A stretch of DNA of 64,000 nt from Sphingomonas sp. 37zxx (GTDB lineage Bacteria > Pseudomonadota > Alphaproteobacteria > Sphingomonadales > Sphingomonadaceae): contig NZ_JROH01000005.1 in the NCBI RefSeq assembly GCF_000786205.1, positions 1 to 64,000 of the forward strand, read 5' to 3'. This document shows positions 17,089 through 25,798 of this stretch, in pieces. The notes under the pieces are model-generated. The model made no database searches, was not told the DNA's origin, and saw only the letters and a program-made list of their open reading frames with translations. Position numbers and translations under genes: made by a program. Each line of letters starts with the position of its first letter. Position 1 is the first letter of the stretch.

Positions 17089-19482
17089 ATGCGCCGGTTC
17101 GGAGAATTATGGGCTGCAACGATGCTGACCGCGCTGGCGGCAGCCCCGGCCACGGCGCGCGATATGCCGCCGGCCAACGACATCGCCGCAGCAGAAGACA
17201 AGGATTCCCAGCAACCGGACATCATCGTCCGCGGTATCCTGCCCGAAGATCCTGCGAATTTCCCCGGCGCGTTCGATACCATCACCCGCGACGAGATCGA
17301 AGCGCGCCCCCCTTTTTCGATCAAGGAGGTCGTGAGCCAAGTGCCCGGCGTCAATATCGTCGATGAAGATGCATCGGGGCTGGCGCTGAACATCGGCGTG
17401 CGCGGACTTGATCCCCGGCGAAGCGCGCGAACCTTGCTGATGGAAGACGGCGTGCCGCTGTTCCTTGCGCCCTATGGCGATCCGGCCGCCCATTATTCGA
17501 CCCCGTTCGAGCGGCTGGAGCGGATCGAGGTCGTGCGCGGATCGGGCCAGATCCTGTACGGCCCGCAAACCGTTGGCGGCATGATCAACTTCGTGACCAA
17601 GCCCATCCCGCAGGATGGGCTTGCGGTACGCGGGCAAGCAGCAGCCGGCAATCGCGATTACCGCCAAGCGTATCTCAGCTTGGGCTTTGGCACCGACACC
17701 GCCGGGATCATGGTCGACGGCTTGTATCGCGCCGGCGACGGCGTGCGCCGCAACCATGATTTCGACATTCGCGACATTGCGGTGAAAGGCCGGCTGCAAC
17801 TCTCCCCCGCGCATGAGCTGCGGGCGAAGGTCAGCTATTTCGAGGAACGATCGAACATCACCGAAACGATGCTCGGCGCGATCGAATATGCCGACGATCC
17901 GTTTCAGGCACCCACAGGTCGCCTCGATCGGTTTCGCCAAGATCGCACCGCATTTCACCTCAGCCACATCTGGACACCGTCGGACGGCATCCGGTTGACC
18001 ACCAACGCCTATCATATCGACACGTTTCGCGCGTCGTTTCGCCAGACCGACAAGCCCGGCGGTTATGACGATGCGCCCGATGAGCGCGGATTGGCCACCG
18101 GCTACACCACGCTCGACCGTTGCTATGACGAGGATGATCCCGCGTCGGGCACCGGCGGATCGGCCGGGAACCCGATTACCCTGGCTGCGTCACAGGCGTG
18201 TGGCGGACGCTGGCGGCCGCGAAGCTTTGTGTATTACGGCGTCGAACCCCGACTGGATCTGACGCATCGATTGTTCGGGATCGACAACAACATGGTGATC
18301 GGCGCGCGCTATCATCGCGAGGATATTCAGCGTGACCAGTTCCGCACCGCCGATCCGCGTATCCAGGATCTTGCCTTCACCCGCGAGCTGATCGGCTATG
18401 ATGACGATGATCCGCGCGACATCGAGGGGTTTGGCGACCAACATCGCGAAAGCGTCGAAACCACGGTCGATGCCTATTCTTTCTACCTTCAGAACACGTT
18501 CGCGTTCGGCGACTTTGCACTGACCGCCGGCGCGCGGCTCGAACAAATCGACACACAGACCGCAACCTTGCGTTCGGGCAGCGAGCCTGACGGGCGCATC
18601 GTCACCACCGAAACTTCTGAAATTCTGCCGGGAATAGGGCTCACCTATGGCGGGTTCGCGGGCACCACGTTGTTCGCCGGGGTGCATCGCGGCTTCGCGC
18701 CGCCCCGCCCCAGCCGCGATGTCGCGGTTGGCGAGGGCGCATTGCCCGTCCAACCAGAGGAAAGCACCAATTGGGAAATTGGCTTTCGATCGTCGCCCAC
18801 CCGCGGCATCTCGATCGCATCGACCCTGTTCTTCACCGATTTCAACCAGATCGTCATCAGCAGCGCGGCGGGCGCGTTCGTCAATGGCGGCGCATCCGAA
18901 CAGGCGGGTCTGGAAATCGCAGGGCGGATCGATTTCGGGCAGATGGCGGGGCGCGACAATGGCCCGTATCTGCTCGGCAACTACACCAATTTATTTACCG
19001 CAAAATTTCTGACCACCAGCGACGCGGCATTCAACGCGGGCGACGGCGGCGTGGTCGGTGCAGCATGCGAAGACGACGGAGGATGCTATAACGGCAACGG
19101 GATCATCGCGGGCAGCCGCCTGCCCTATGCGCCGCGCCACTTATTGTCGCTGAACGCCGGCTATGCCCATGGCAGCGGCGTCGATGCCCGGATCGGGATC
19201 GACTATCGCAGCAGTCAGCAGCCCGACGCCTTTGCGCGGGTGCTCGACACCGCCATCAACGACGCCGGCTGTTCGGATGCTCTTTGCTCGGGACTGGCGG
19301 GCGAGATACCTGGCGTCACGCTGCTCAACGCATCGATCAACTTCGCGCCTCCTGGCCGGCGCGTATCATATTTTGTGAGCGGCTATAATCTGGCCGACCG
19401 TGTCTATCTGGCCAGCCGGGTAGATGGGGTGGTCGCGGGCCGGCGGCTGACAATGCTCGGCGGTGTTCGGGTTCGCTTTTGA
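17089..19482 (+). CDS. TonB-dependent receptor, FecA-like
   Basis: A 797-residue outer-membrane receptor starting at the ATG after GGGGAGAGAG; the in-frame upstream extension looks non-coding. The signal peptide is about 23 residues. The plug has LNIGVRGLDPRRSARTLLME and ERIEVVRGSGQILYGPQTVG, the pattern of the ferric-citrate receptor FecA, and the barrel ends VRF. Putative external loops are unusually acidic: DDDD at 438-441, CYDEDD near 345, and CEDDGGC between Cys660 and Cys666. It lacks the FecA N-terminal signalling domain. It heads the PQQ dehydrogenase island, so metal-chelate uptake, perhaps of a lanthanophore, is an attractive but unproven idea. Confidence 0.92.
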   Translation: MRRFGELWAATMLTALAAAPATARDMPPANDIAAAEDKDSQQPDIIVRGILPEDPANFPGAFDTITRDEIEARPPFSIKEVVSQVPGVNIVDEDASGLALNIGVRGLDPRRSARTLLMEDGVPLFLAPYGDPAAHYSTPFERLERIEVVRGSGQILYGPQTVGGMINFVTKPIPQDGLAVRGQAAAGNRDYRQAYLSLGFGTDTAGIMVDGLYRAGDGVRRNHDFDIRDIAVKGRLQLSPAHELRAKVSYFEERSNITETMLGAIEYADDPFQAPTGRLDRFRQDRTAFHLSHIWTPSDGIRLTTNAYHIDTFRASFRQTDKPGGYDDAPDERGLATGYTTLDRCYDEDDPASGTGGSAGNPITLAASQACGGRWRPRSFVYYGVEPRLDLTHRLFGIDNNMVIGARYHREDIQRDQFRTADPRIQDLAFTRELIGYDDDDPRDIEGFGDQHRESVETTVDAYSFYLQNTFAFGDFALTAGARLEQIDTQTATLRSGSEPDGRIVTTETSEILPGIGLTYGGFAGTTLFAGVHRGFAPPRPSRDVAVGEGALPVQPEESTNWEIGFRSSPTRGISIASTLFFTDFNQIVISSAAGAFVNGGASEQAGLEIAGRIDFGQMAGRDNGPYLLGNYTNLFTAKFLTTSDAAFNAGDGGVVGAACEDDGGCYNGNGIIAGSRLPYAPRHLLSLNAGYAHGSGVDARIGIDYRSSQQPDAFARVLDTAINDAGCSDALCSGLAGEIPGVTLLNASINFAPPGRRVSYFVSGYNLADRVYLASRVDGVVAGRRLTMLGGVRVRF

Positions 19483-19498
19483 CTTAGAGCATTTTCAA

Positions 19499-19518
19499 GC
19501 CGGGTGAAATCACCCGGC
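19499..19518 (+). terminator. Hairpin after the FecA-like receptor gene
   Basis: GCCGGGTGA-AA-TCACCCGGC, perfect 9-base arms, 17 bases after the receptor stop. It sits within the phrase GAGCATTTTCAAGC...CGGAAAACGC, which resembles short dispersed intergenic elements of alphaproteobacteria. It probably acts as terminator between convergent genes. Confidence 0.5.
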
Positions 19519-19548
19519 GACTCGGAAAACGCGTTAAATCAATAGTCT

Positions 19549-19588
19549 AGAGCGGTTGATCCGATGCAATCGGATCGAGAACCGCTCT
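19549..19588. repeat. Long palindromic intergenic element
   Basis: AGAGCGGTT-GATCCGAT-GCA-ATCGGATC-GAG-AACCGCTCT forms a 17-base-pair hairpin with one 3-base bulge. Its last bases run into the stop codon (19587-19589) of the minus-strand response regulator gene. I recall similar elements scattered between sphingomonad genes. It can serve as a bidirectional terminator. Confidence 0.6.
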
Positions 19589-20273
19589 AGCCCGCCCGCT
19601 CGCGAATGGCGAAGCCGACCCCCCTGACGGTCAATAATGCCGGCGCGTCGGGGTGGTCGGCAAAGCGGCGGCGAAGATAGCCGACATATACGTCGACAAT
19701 ATTCTCGGTGACCGCAGCATGCGCGCCCCACACCCGATCGATCAGCAAATCGCGCGACACCGCCGAACCGGCATGATCGACCAGGCAGTGCAGCAAGGCG
19801 AACTCGCGCGGGGTGAGGTCGATCGCCACCCCCGCCACCGTCGCCTGCCGGGCGATGGGGTCCAGCGCTAGCGCACCCACCACCAGCCTGGCAGGCACAG
19901 CGGCATTACGGCGCAGCATCACCGCCAATCGCGCCAGCAATTCGGCAAAGGCAAAAGGCTTGCACAGATAGTCGTCGGCTCCGCTGTCGAAACCGGCCAG
20001 CCGGTCCTCCAATGTCGTGCGCGCGGTCAACATGCAGATGGGGGTATCGATACCCGCCCCGCGTGCCCGGCGACACAGATCGACCCCGTCCATATCGGGC
20101 AGCCCCAGGTCCAGGATCGCGGCGGCATAACGGCGGCTGGCGAGCGCCGCATAGGCGGGTTCGCCTGCCTGTTGCCATTCGACGGCATATCCCTCGGCCA
20201 GCAACCCGCGCTGAAGGAACCGGCCGATGCCCAGGTCATCTTCGACCAGCAACAGGTGCATTGCCCCGCCCAT
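19587..20273 (-). CDS. OmpR/PhoB-family response regulator
   Basis: A 228-residue two-component regulator. The receiver has acidic residues ED-D at 11-13, phospho-acceptor Asp55 (ILDLGLPDMDG), Thr83 and Lys106 (LCKPF). A winged-helix DNA-binding domain follows from about residue 128 (LTPREFALLHCLVDHAG; TENIVDVYVGYLRRRF). A second Met at residue 5 could be the real start. The partner kinase gene begins just upstream on the same strand, one base from its stop. The neighbourhood suggests it controls the receptor or PQQ accessory genes. Confidence 0.92.
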   Translation of the reverse strand: MGGAMHLLLVEDDLGIGRFLQRGLLAEGYAVEWQQAGEPAYAALASRRYAAAILDLGLPDMDGVDLCRRARGAGIDTPICMLTARTTLEDRLAGFDSGADDYLCKPFAFAELLARLAVMLRRNAAVPARLVVGALALDPIARQATVAGVAIDLTPREFALLHCLVDHAGSAVSRDLLIDRVWGAHAAVTENIVDVYVGYLRRRFADHPDAPALLTVRGVGFAIRERAG

Positions 20274-20274
20274 C

Positions 20275-21738
20275 CTATTGCAACACCGGCAAGGTCATCT
20301 CGACACAAAGGCCCTGCCCCGCCCGCGCCGGAGTGGCGATGATGCTGCCCTTGTGCTGGTGCGCGATCCAGCGCGCCAGCGACAGGCCCAACCCGGCGCC
20401 GCCGCGCTGTCGCCCTGCCACCGCTTGGCGATAGGGGGCAAAAATATCATCGAGCGCTTCCGCCGCAACGCCTGGCCCTTCGTCGACCACGCTAATCCGC
20501 GCCAGGCCGTCGGCGGCCGCCAGGGTCAGCGTCACCCGGCCGCGCGGCGGTGAGAATTTCACCGCATTGTCGATGACGGTCAACATCGCCTGGCGCAGCC
20601 ATTGCCGGTCGCCATGCACCGGCACGGGGCCTGGCGCGCCGACGCTCAGGACGATGCCATTCGCCCGGGCAAACGCTTCGGCCACCGCTCCCGATTCCGA
20701 TACCAGCGCCGCCAGATCGATCGGTTCATGCTGAAGCACCAATGCCCCGTTCTCGGCGCGGGCGATGCCCAACAGATCCTCGATCCGCCGGTCGAGGAAA
20801 TCGGCATTGTCGCGCACCTGTGCCAGCGCGTCGCGCAGGGACGCCACGTTGACGCCATGCCGCAATGCCACTTCGGCCTCACCACGCATGACCGTGACGG
20901 GGGTTCGCAATTCATGCCCGACCTTGGCGAAGAATAATCGCCGCCGGGCATCGATTTCGCGCAGTGCTTCGTTGCTTGCTTCGATCGACTCGGTGCGCTC
21001 GGCCACCTGCCGCTCGATCATAGTCGCCATGTCGTTAAACCGGACCGCCAGATCACGCAGCTCCGCCAGACCACGCACCGGCACCCGCACAGGTGAAGCT
21101 TCCGCCGCCAGCCGTCGCGTCGCATCCGCCAGATCGCCGATCGGGCGGATCACTTGCCGCCACAGCGCAAGCACGACGCCCCCCAGCAGCGCCAGCGCAA
21201 GCCCCATGACGATCGCGGCGCGGCGGGCACCCTCGATCCGCAGCGCGATGCTCTGCGCCACTGCCTGCTCGGCTTCGGCGCGTTCATCGGCGGCGATCGC
21301 CTTAACCAGCGCGCGAGCCTGCGCGATGCGCGGCGGCGTGGCACGCACCAGCGCCGCCAGACGCTGCGCCGCAGCTTGCTCGGCGTCTTGCGCGGTGAGG
21401 GCGGCTGCATCGCCGTCGAGCAGCATTCGCTCAGCGGCAATCAATGCTTCATATGCCTCCAACCGGGCGAGCACCTGCGCGCGCGGCACGGCGCGATCAT
21501 CGGGAGCGACCAGCAGCATCGCGGTGAGATCCGCCTCGATCCGGGTCACCAGCAGTGCCTGCTGCCATGCGGTATCGCCAAGCGCCTGCAACCGTCCGGT
21601 CCGCTGATGCGCGGTAACCAGCCCGATGACGAGCACCGTGACCAGCAGCGCCAATGCCAGCGCGGTCAGCAGCATCAGCCGGCGAAAGCCGATCGGCGCC
21701 CCCCGGTCGTCGGCGCGCAATATCGTGGGCGCAGTCAT
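20275..21738 (-). CDS. Sensor histidine kinase
   Basis: A 487-residue membrane kinase, taken from the ATG that overlaps the stop of the upstream rhodanese-like gene (a longer frame is open but would overlap that gene widely). TM helix 1 is at about 20-42. A helical periplasmic sensor of roughly 135 residues follows, then TM2 (IVMGLALALLGGVVLALW), HAMP, a HisKA domain with His275 in VGHELRTPV, and an ATPase domain with the N box (VIDNAVKF), DEGPG and GLGLSLARWIA. It pairs with the OmpR-type regulator downstream. The signal is unknown; the position beside PQQ accessory genes suggests a substrate or cofactor cue. Confidence 0.9.
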   Translation of the reverse strand: MTAPTILRADDRGAPIGFRRLMLLTALALALLVTVLVIGLVTAHQRTGRLQALGDTAWQQALLVTRIEADLTAMLLVAPDDRAVPRAQVLARLEAYEALIAAERMLLDGDAAALTAQDAEQAAAQRLAALVRATPPRIAQARALVKAIAADERAEAEQAVAQSIALRIEGARRAAIVMGLALALLGGVVLALWRQVIRPIGDLADATRRLAAEASPVRVPVRGLAELRDLAVRFNDMATMIERQVAERTESIEASNEALREIDARRRLFFAKVGHELRTPVTVMRGEAEVALRHGVNVASLRDALAQVRDNADFLDRRIEDLLGIARAENGALVLQHEPIDLAALVSESGAVAEAFARANGIVLSVGAPGPVPVHGDRQWLRQAMLTVIDNAVKFSPPRGRVTLTLAAADGLARISVVDEGPGVAAEALDDIFAPYRQAVAGRQRGGAGLGLSLARWIAHQHKGSIIATPARAGQGLCVEMTLPVLQ

Positions 21739-22274
21739 TCGCCGATCGCTCCAGCGACCGGCGCCGCCGCGATCATTGGCCAGCGGCGCTCGCGCCAGCC
21801 ATCGACGCCATCGGCGAACCAGCGGACATCGGCATAACCCATGCGCTGGAGCCGCATCGCTGCGTTCCAGCTCATCCAGCAATCCGACAGACAGAACACT
21901 ACGATCGGCCGGCCCTTTGCATGCACTTGCACCCCGCGGAAGAACCACCGCCCGATCGGGTCGCTAAGGATGCCGCGTCCGGCCTCGGGAAACCACAACG
22001 CGCGCGGCAGGGTGCGATGCTCACGCGCAAGCCGCCAATTGCCGGTGGCCGGATCGCGATACCCGCCGTCTGCCGGCGTAACGTCGAGGAACAGCGCGGC
22101 ATCGCGGTCATGCAGGTGCAGGGCCTGGTCGCTGTCGATCGCCGTCACCTCGTGCGGCGGCGAGGGCACGACGCTGCGATAGCGTGCGACGCGATAGCCC
22201 GTTGCCGAATCGAACAGCGGCTCGACCGGAGCCGGTGCGGCGGCCTGCATCGCGATCATCAGCCCCAGCCACAT
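21735..22274 (-). CDS. PQQ-catabolism-associated rhodanese-like protein (CLSDCW)
   Basis: A 179-residue exported protein from the ATG preceded by GGAGGTGG; signal peptide about 15-25 residues. A rhodanese-like core follows, with an active-site-like CLSDCWMSWNAAMRL (Cys128, Cys132, Trp133). This Cys-Cys-Trp pattern is the hallmark of the family known from genomic context with PQQ-dependent alcohol dehydrogenases. The biochemical role is not established; maturation or redox relay of the quinoprotein system is presumed. It diverges from the SoxYZ-like gene, which is usual for this group. Confidence 0.85.
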   Translation of the reverse strand: MWLGLMIAMQAAAPAPVEPLFDSATGYRVARYRSVVPSPPHEVTAIDSDQALHLHDRDAALFLDVTPADGGYRDPATGNWRLAREHRTLPRALWFPEAGRGILSDPIGRWFFRGVQVHAKGRPIVVFCLSDCWMSWNAAMRLQRMGYADVRWFADGVDGWRERRWPMIAAAPVAGAIGE

Positions 22275-22375
22275 CGCGCCACCTCCGGTTCGCGCCGATG
22301 CGCCTTGTCCGAAGGTGCGATGGTAGGTCACCCGGTGAAGGCGTAAACCCGACTAAAGTACGAGGGAGAGCAGCG

Positions 22376-23176
22376 ATGTGGGTCCGCCCGCCAATAGCGT
22401 TTCTGGCGATCGCACTCGCCTGCATCAGCGCTGCGCCGCTAAAGGCTCAGGCGATCCCGGCCGACCCCCTCGCCTCACCGATGTGGAACGACCTGGCCGG
22501 GGTGTTGCTGAAAGGCGGCCCGATCGGCTTTGACGACCGCGTGATAGTGGCCTTTCCCGACATCGCCGAGAATCAGCATGCTTTTCCGGTGACGATCGAC
22601 GCGCGCAAATTGGGCGATGTCCGCCGCATCCTCCTGTTCGCCGACCTGAACCCGATTCCGGTCGCGATCGATTTCGCGCCCGGTAAAGCCTCCGCCTATC
22701 TGTCGATCCGCATCAAGCTCGATCAGCGCACGCCGGTTCGCGTGGCGGTGCAGACCGCCGATGGCGCATGGCACGTCAATGGCGGCTGGATCGATGCAGC
22801 GGGCGGCGGCTGTTCGGCCCCGCCGGTCAGCCGGGTAAAGGGTGACTGGTCCGATCATCTGGGCGAGATTCGCGGCCTTGCGATTGCCGATGGCGACGCG
22901 GCACGCTTGCGGCTGACCTTGCGCCATCCGATGGATACCGGGCTGGTCGACAACATCTCGCTTTATCACCTCGAAACCCTGGCGATCGAACGCGACGGTG
23001 CCACGGTCGGCGCGATGCGGCTCGAAGCATCGGTGGCAGAAGACCCAGCGCTGACGCTGATGGTGCCGGGACGCATTGGCGATATGCTGACGATTGCAGC
23101 ACGCGATACCAATGGTCGCACCTTTCACGGCAAGCTGATGGTGACGGCAGCGCCCGCCCACATGGCGGCGCGTTGA
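22376..23176 (+). CDS. SoxYZ-like carrier protein of the quinoprotein system
   Basis: A 266-residue periplasmic protein with a 25-residue signal peptide and GAGGGAG before the ATG. The N-terminal half resembles SoxY and ends in GGGC (Cys146), the swinging-arm cysteine motif that carries sulfur intermediates in Sox proteins. The C-terminal half resembles SoxZ (LRHPMDTGLVDNISLYHLE). SoxY-SoxZ fusions of this type occur next to PQQ alcohol dehydrogenases in organisms lacking Sox sulfur oxidation. The ATG of the metallo-hydrolase gene overlaps its stop. Its cargo in this setting is unknown. Confidence 0.88.
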   Translation: MWVRPPIAFLAIALACISAAPLKAQAIPADPLASPMWNDLAGVLLKGGPIGFDDRVIVAFPDIAENQHAFPVTIDARKLGDVRRILLFADLNPIPVAIDFAPGKASAYLSIRIKLDQRTPVRVAVQTADGAWHVNGGWIDAAGGGCSAPPVSRVKGDWSDHLGEIRGLAIADGDAARLRLTLRHPMDTGLVDNISLYHLETLAIERDGATVGAMRLEASVAEDPALTLMVPGRIGDMLTIAARDTNGRTFHGKLMVTAAPAHMAAR

Positions 23177-24159
23177 TGCGGCTGGACCGGCGGGCGTTGA
23201 TGGCGGGGGGCATCGCAATGCTGGGCGCGCGCGCCTTCGCCGCAAGCCGCGACGGAGCCGGCTACGATCGGGCCGGCTATGACTATGGCATAGCGCCGCA
23301 AGCGATCGCCGACGGGCTGTGGATCGTGCGCGGGGCGGATGCGCCGATTTTGCGCGACAATGGCGGCGCCATCGCCAATCTGGCGATCCTGGCCACCGAC
23401 GCCGGCACGGTGCTGATCGATTGCGGCCCGTCGCTGCGCTATGGCAAAGCCCTGAAAGCTGCGGCGTTTCGGCTTACCGGCAGGCCGGTAACCCGCATCT
23501 TCCTCACCCATTTTCACCCCGATCACTGCTTCGCCGCCGCCGCCTTTCCCGACGCGCTCGTATCGGCAACGCCCGAAATGGTGCGCGGCCTGACCGTCAG
23601 CGGGCCGGGCTTTTCCGATGGGATGTACCGATTGCTGGACGATTGGATGCGCGGCACCGAACTGCCCTCGCCGCGCGGTGATGTCGGGGCGGGTCCGCTC
23701 ATGATCGGCGGACGGACGTTGCGGATGCTGCCGCTGTCGGGCCATAGTGCGGCGGACCTTGCTATCTTCGATGAGGCGACCGGCACGGTGTTTGCCGGCG
23801 ATCTGGTATTCCACGACCGCGCACCCGCCACGCCCGAAGCCGATCTGTCGGCATGGCGGACGTCGCTGGAAACGCTCAAACAGCTTGGCCACAGGACATT
23901 GTTGCCGGGCCACGGCCCCTATGACCCGTCCGCCCATCGTGCGATCGATCAGACCCGCGATTGGATTAACTGGCTGGAGATCAGCCTGCGCGACGCAGTG
24001 GCGTCGGGGCGCGACATGGTCGAGGCAGGTGCGATGCCGATCCCCCCGCGGTTCGCCCGGATGCAGGCGGCACGCTATGAACTACAGCGATCAGTGTCGC
24101 ATTTTTATCCGCGCATCGAAGCTGAATTGTTCGCCCGAATCGATCGGGGCGAGGGTTAA
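23176..24159 (+). CDS. Quinoprotein-relay metallo-beta-lactamase-fold hydrolase
   Basis: A 327-residue protein whose ATG overlaps the preceding stop. The N-terminus MRLDRRALMAGGIAMLGARA is a twin-arginine-like export signal. The metallo-beta-lactamase zinc motif is THFHPDHCF (His112, His114, Asp116, His117), followed by LSGHSAADL, FAGDLVFHDR and LPGHGPYDP, which supply the other zinc ligands. This family recurs with SoxYZ-like carriers beside PQQ dehydrogenases. Its position suggests it acts on a group carried by the SoxYZ-like Cys, but the reaction is unproven. Confidence 0.87.
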   Translation: MRLDRRALMAGGIAMLGARAFAASRDGAGYDRAGYDYGIAPQAIADGLWIVRGADAPILRDNGGAIANLAILATDAGTVLIDCGPSLRYGKALKAAAFRLTGRPVTRIFLTHFHPDHCFAAAAFPDALVSATPEMVRGLTVSGPGFSDGMYRLLDDWMRGTELPSPRGDVGAGPLMIGGRTLRMLPLSGHSAADLAIFDEATGTVFAGDLVFHDRAPATPEADLSAWRTSLETLKQLGHRTLLPGHGPYDPSAHRAIDQTRDWINWLEISLRDAVASGRDMVEAGAMPIPPRFARMQAARYELQRSVSHFYPRIEAELFARIDRGEG

Positions 24160-24186
24160 CCCCCTCACCCCGCCCTGCCCCGGCTT

Positions 24187-25605
24187 TTAGAAAAACAGGA
24201 TCGCCCCGGCAGCGATCGCATCGGATGTCGCGCGGTTGCCATTGTGCGCGCGGGCGCGGGTGTTGGTATATTCGCCCAGCAGCGTGACCCAGCTCGTCAG
24301 GCCGTAGCGGACTTGCCCCACCCAACTGCTGTTACGATCGAGCAGCGTCGGGTTGATCTCGCCATCGGCCAGATCCAGGCTGCTTTGACCATAGCTTGCA
24401 CCCAGCGTCACCTTGCCGATGCCATAGGTGCCCTGCACATAGAAACCGTCGCTGTCGCGCCGCCGGCCGGCGGCATCGACCGACAACAGGAACAAGCCGG
24501 TCGTCCCCACCCCGCTGCCGCCGTAATAATAGCCAAGCACGCTGGCGGTGCCCGCGCTGAGCTTTGCCCCCACGTCAAACGCACGCCCGGTATATTCGGG
24601 CGAGCCCAGGATGCCGTCATGCTTCTGGATCAGGCCCGAGGCCCAAAGATGCCCGCCAACACCGCCGCTGGCAAAATCGTACACCAGCTTGGCCTGGAAC
24701 CCCGGTGTCGAATTATACTCGGTCTCGCCGATCGTCGTGAGCGGCTGAAACACGCCAACCGATAGCTGCGCACCGCCGAATTTGGGGGTGGTATAGGTGA
24801 TCTGGGGCTGGAAATCGGTGTAGATATAGCCGACCCCGATCCGCCCGAGCGACGTGTTGGAGGGCGCAACATTGCCGCCGGTCGATCCGGTCGCCAACAG
24901 GGTGATGTCGTTCAGGATCGCCTCGGATCCGAACAGGCCGATGTCGCGCCCGATCTTGATCTCGCCGAAGCTGGCCCGCCCAAAGGTGAGATAGGTTTGG
25001 CGGGCGTCGATTCCCGATGTGCTGAGTGCGGTCGGGCTACCCGCCGAATTGGCCCCGCCGATATTGGTGACGCTGTTGATGCCGGGATACAGCCCGAAAT
25101 GCGCGCCGACGTCCCAGCCACCCTGGTTGGTGGTGACGTCCACCTTCAAAAACCCCGGCAACAGGCCATTGCGGATAGACGCGCTGTTGCCGCCGACACT
25201 CGCCAGGCCCCCGGTCACCTGGCTGCCAGGCCCGCCGCTGTCGCCATTTTCATGGACATAGAATCCATTGACCGAGCCCGAGAACTTCAGCGTCACCCCC
25301 GCCAGCTCCAGCCCAACGCCGCTTTCAGTCATCCGCACCAGCCTGGTATCGCCCAGCGCCTGGCCGGCAGCTTCCTGCGGCGGCTGGGCAGGGCCGGTGG
25401 TAACCGTTGCCACGGTATTGGCAGCAGCGGTCGGCGCGGTCGTTTCGCGCGCCACCAGGGCGTCATATTCCTCATCGGTGAGGATGCCCTTTTCCTTGAG
25501 TTTCAGCAGCAGATCCTGTGTCGTCGTCTGGGCGGCGGCGGGTGCGGCGGTGAACAGGCATGTGGCTAGAATGGTGGCGGACAGCCCCCTGGTGGTCAGT
25601 GGCAT
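24187..25605 (-). CDS. Outer-membrane porin
   Basis: A 472-residue beta-barrel protein with a signal peptide (about 25 residues, ending AAA-Q) and a short N-terminal helical oligomerisation segment (DLLLKLKEKGILTDEEYDAL). Alternating amphipathic strands follow, and the chain ends ILFF, the terminal aromatic residue of porins. Features such as FGRASFGEIKIGRDIGLFG are typical of general trimeric porins. Lying among PQQ alcohol oxidation genes, it may admit the alcohol substrate to the periplasm. The specificity cannot be read from sequence. Confidence 0.88.
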   Translation of the reverse strand: MPLTTRGLSATILATCLFTAAPAAAQTTTQDLLLKLKEKGILTDEEYDALVARETTAPTAAANTVATVTTGPAQPPQEAAGQALGDTRLVRMTESGVGLELAGVTLKFSGSVNGFYVHENGDSGGPGSQVTGGLASVGGNSASIRNGLLPGFLKVDVTTNQGGWDVGAHFGLYPGINSVTNIGGANSAGSPTALSTSGIDARQTYLTFGRASFGEIKIGRDIGLFGSEAILNDITLLATGSTGGNVAPSNTSLGRIGVGYIYTDFQPQITYTTPKFGGAQLSVGVFQPLTTIGETEYNSTPGFQAKLVYDFASGGVGGHLWASGLIQKHDGILGSPEYTGRAFDVGAKLSAGTASVLGYYYGGSGVGTTGLFLLSVDAAGRRRDSDGFYVQGTYGIGKVTLGASYGQSSLDLADGEINPTLLDRNSSWVGQVRYGLTSWVTLLGEYTNTRARAHNGNRATSDAIAAGAILFF

Positions 25606-25798
25606 GATGCAGATCCTCCCCGGTTACCGGCAGGTGATATTGCCGTTATACCGCCGAAGGTGACTCGCCCTGGCCACCGGGGAAATTGCACTTAGGACAG
25701 CCCTGAAACGCCGTGAATTCGCTATTCCCCGAACGATTTCAATGTCGATCATCGGCAGGTGCCGCCCGCGTCTCATCCGCCGGTAGGAGAAAGTGCGA

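Noticed and set aside
19499..19588. CRISPR-like or attachment-site repeat
   Set aside because: The two hairpins differ in sequence and there are no regularly spaced copies or adjacent integrase or cas genes.
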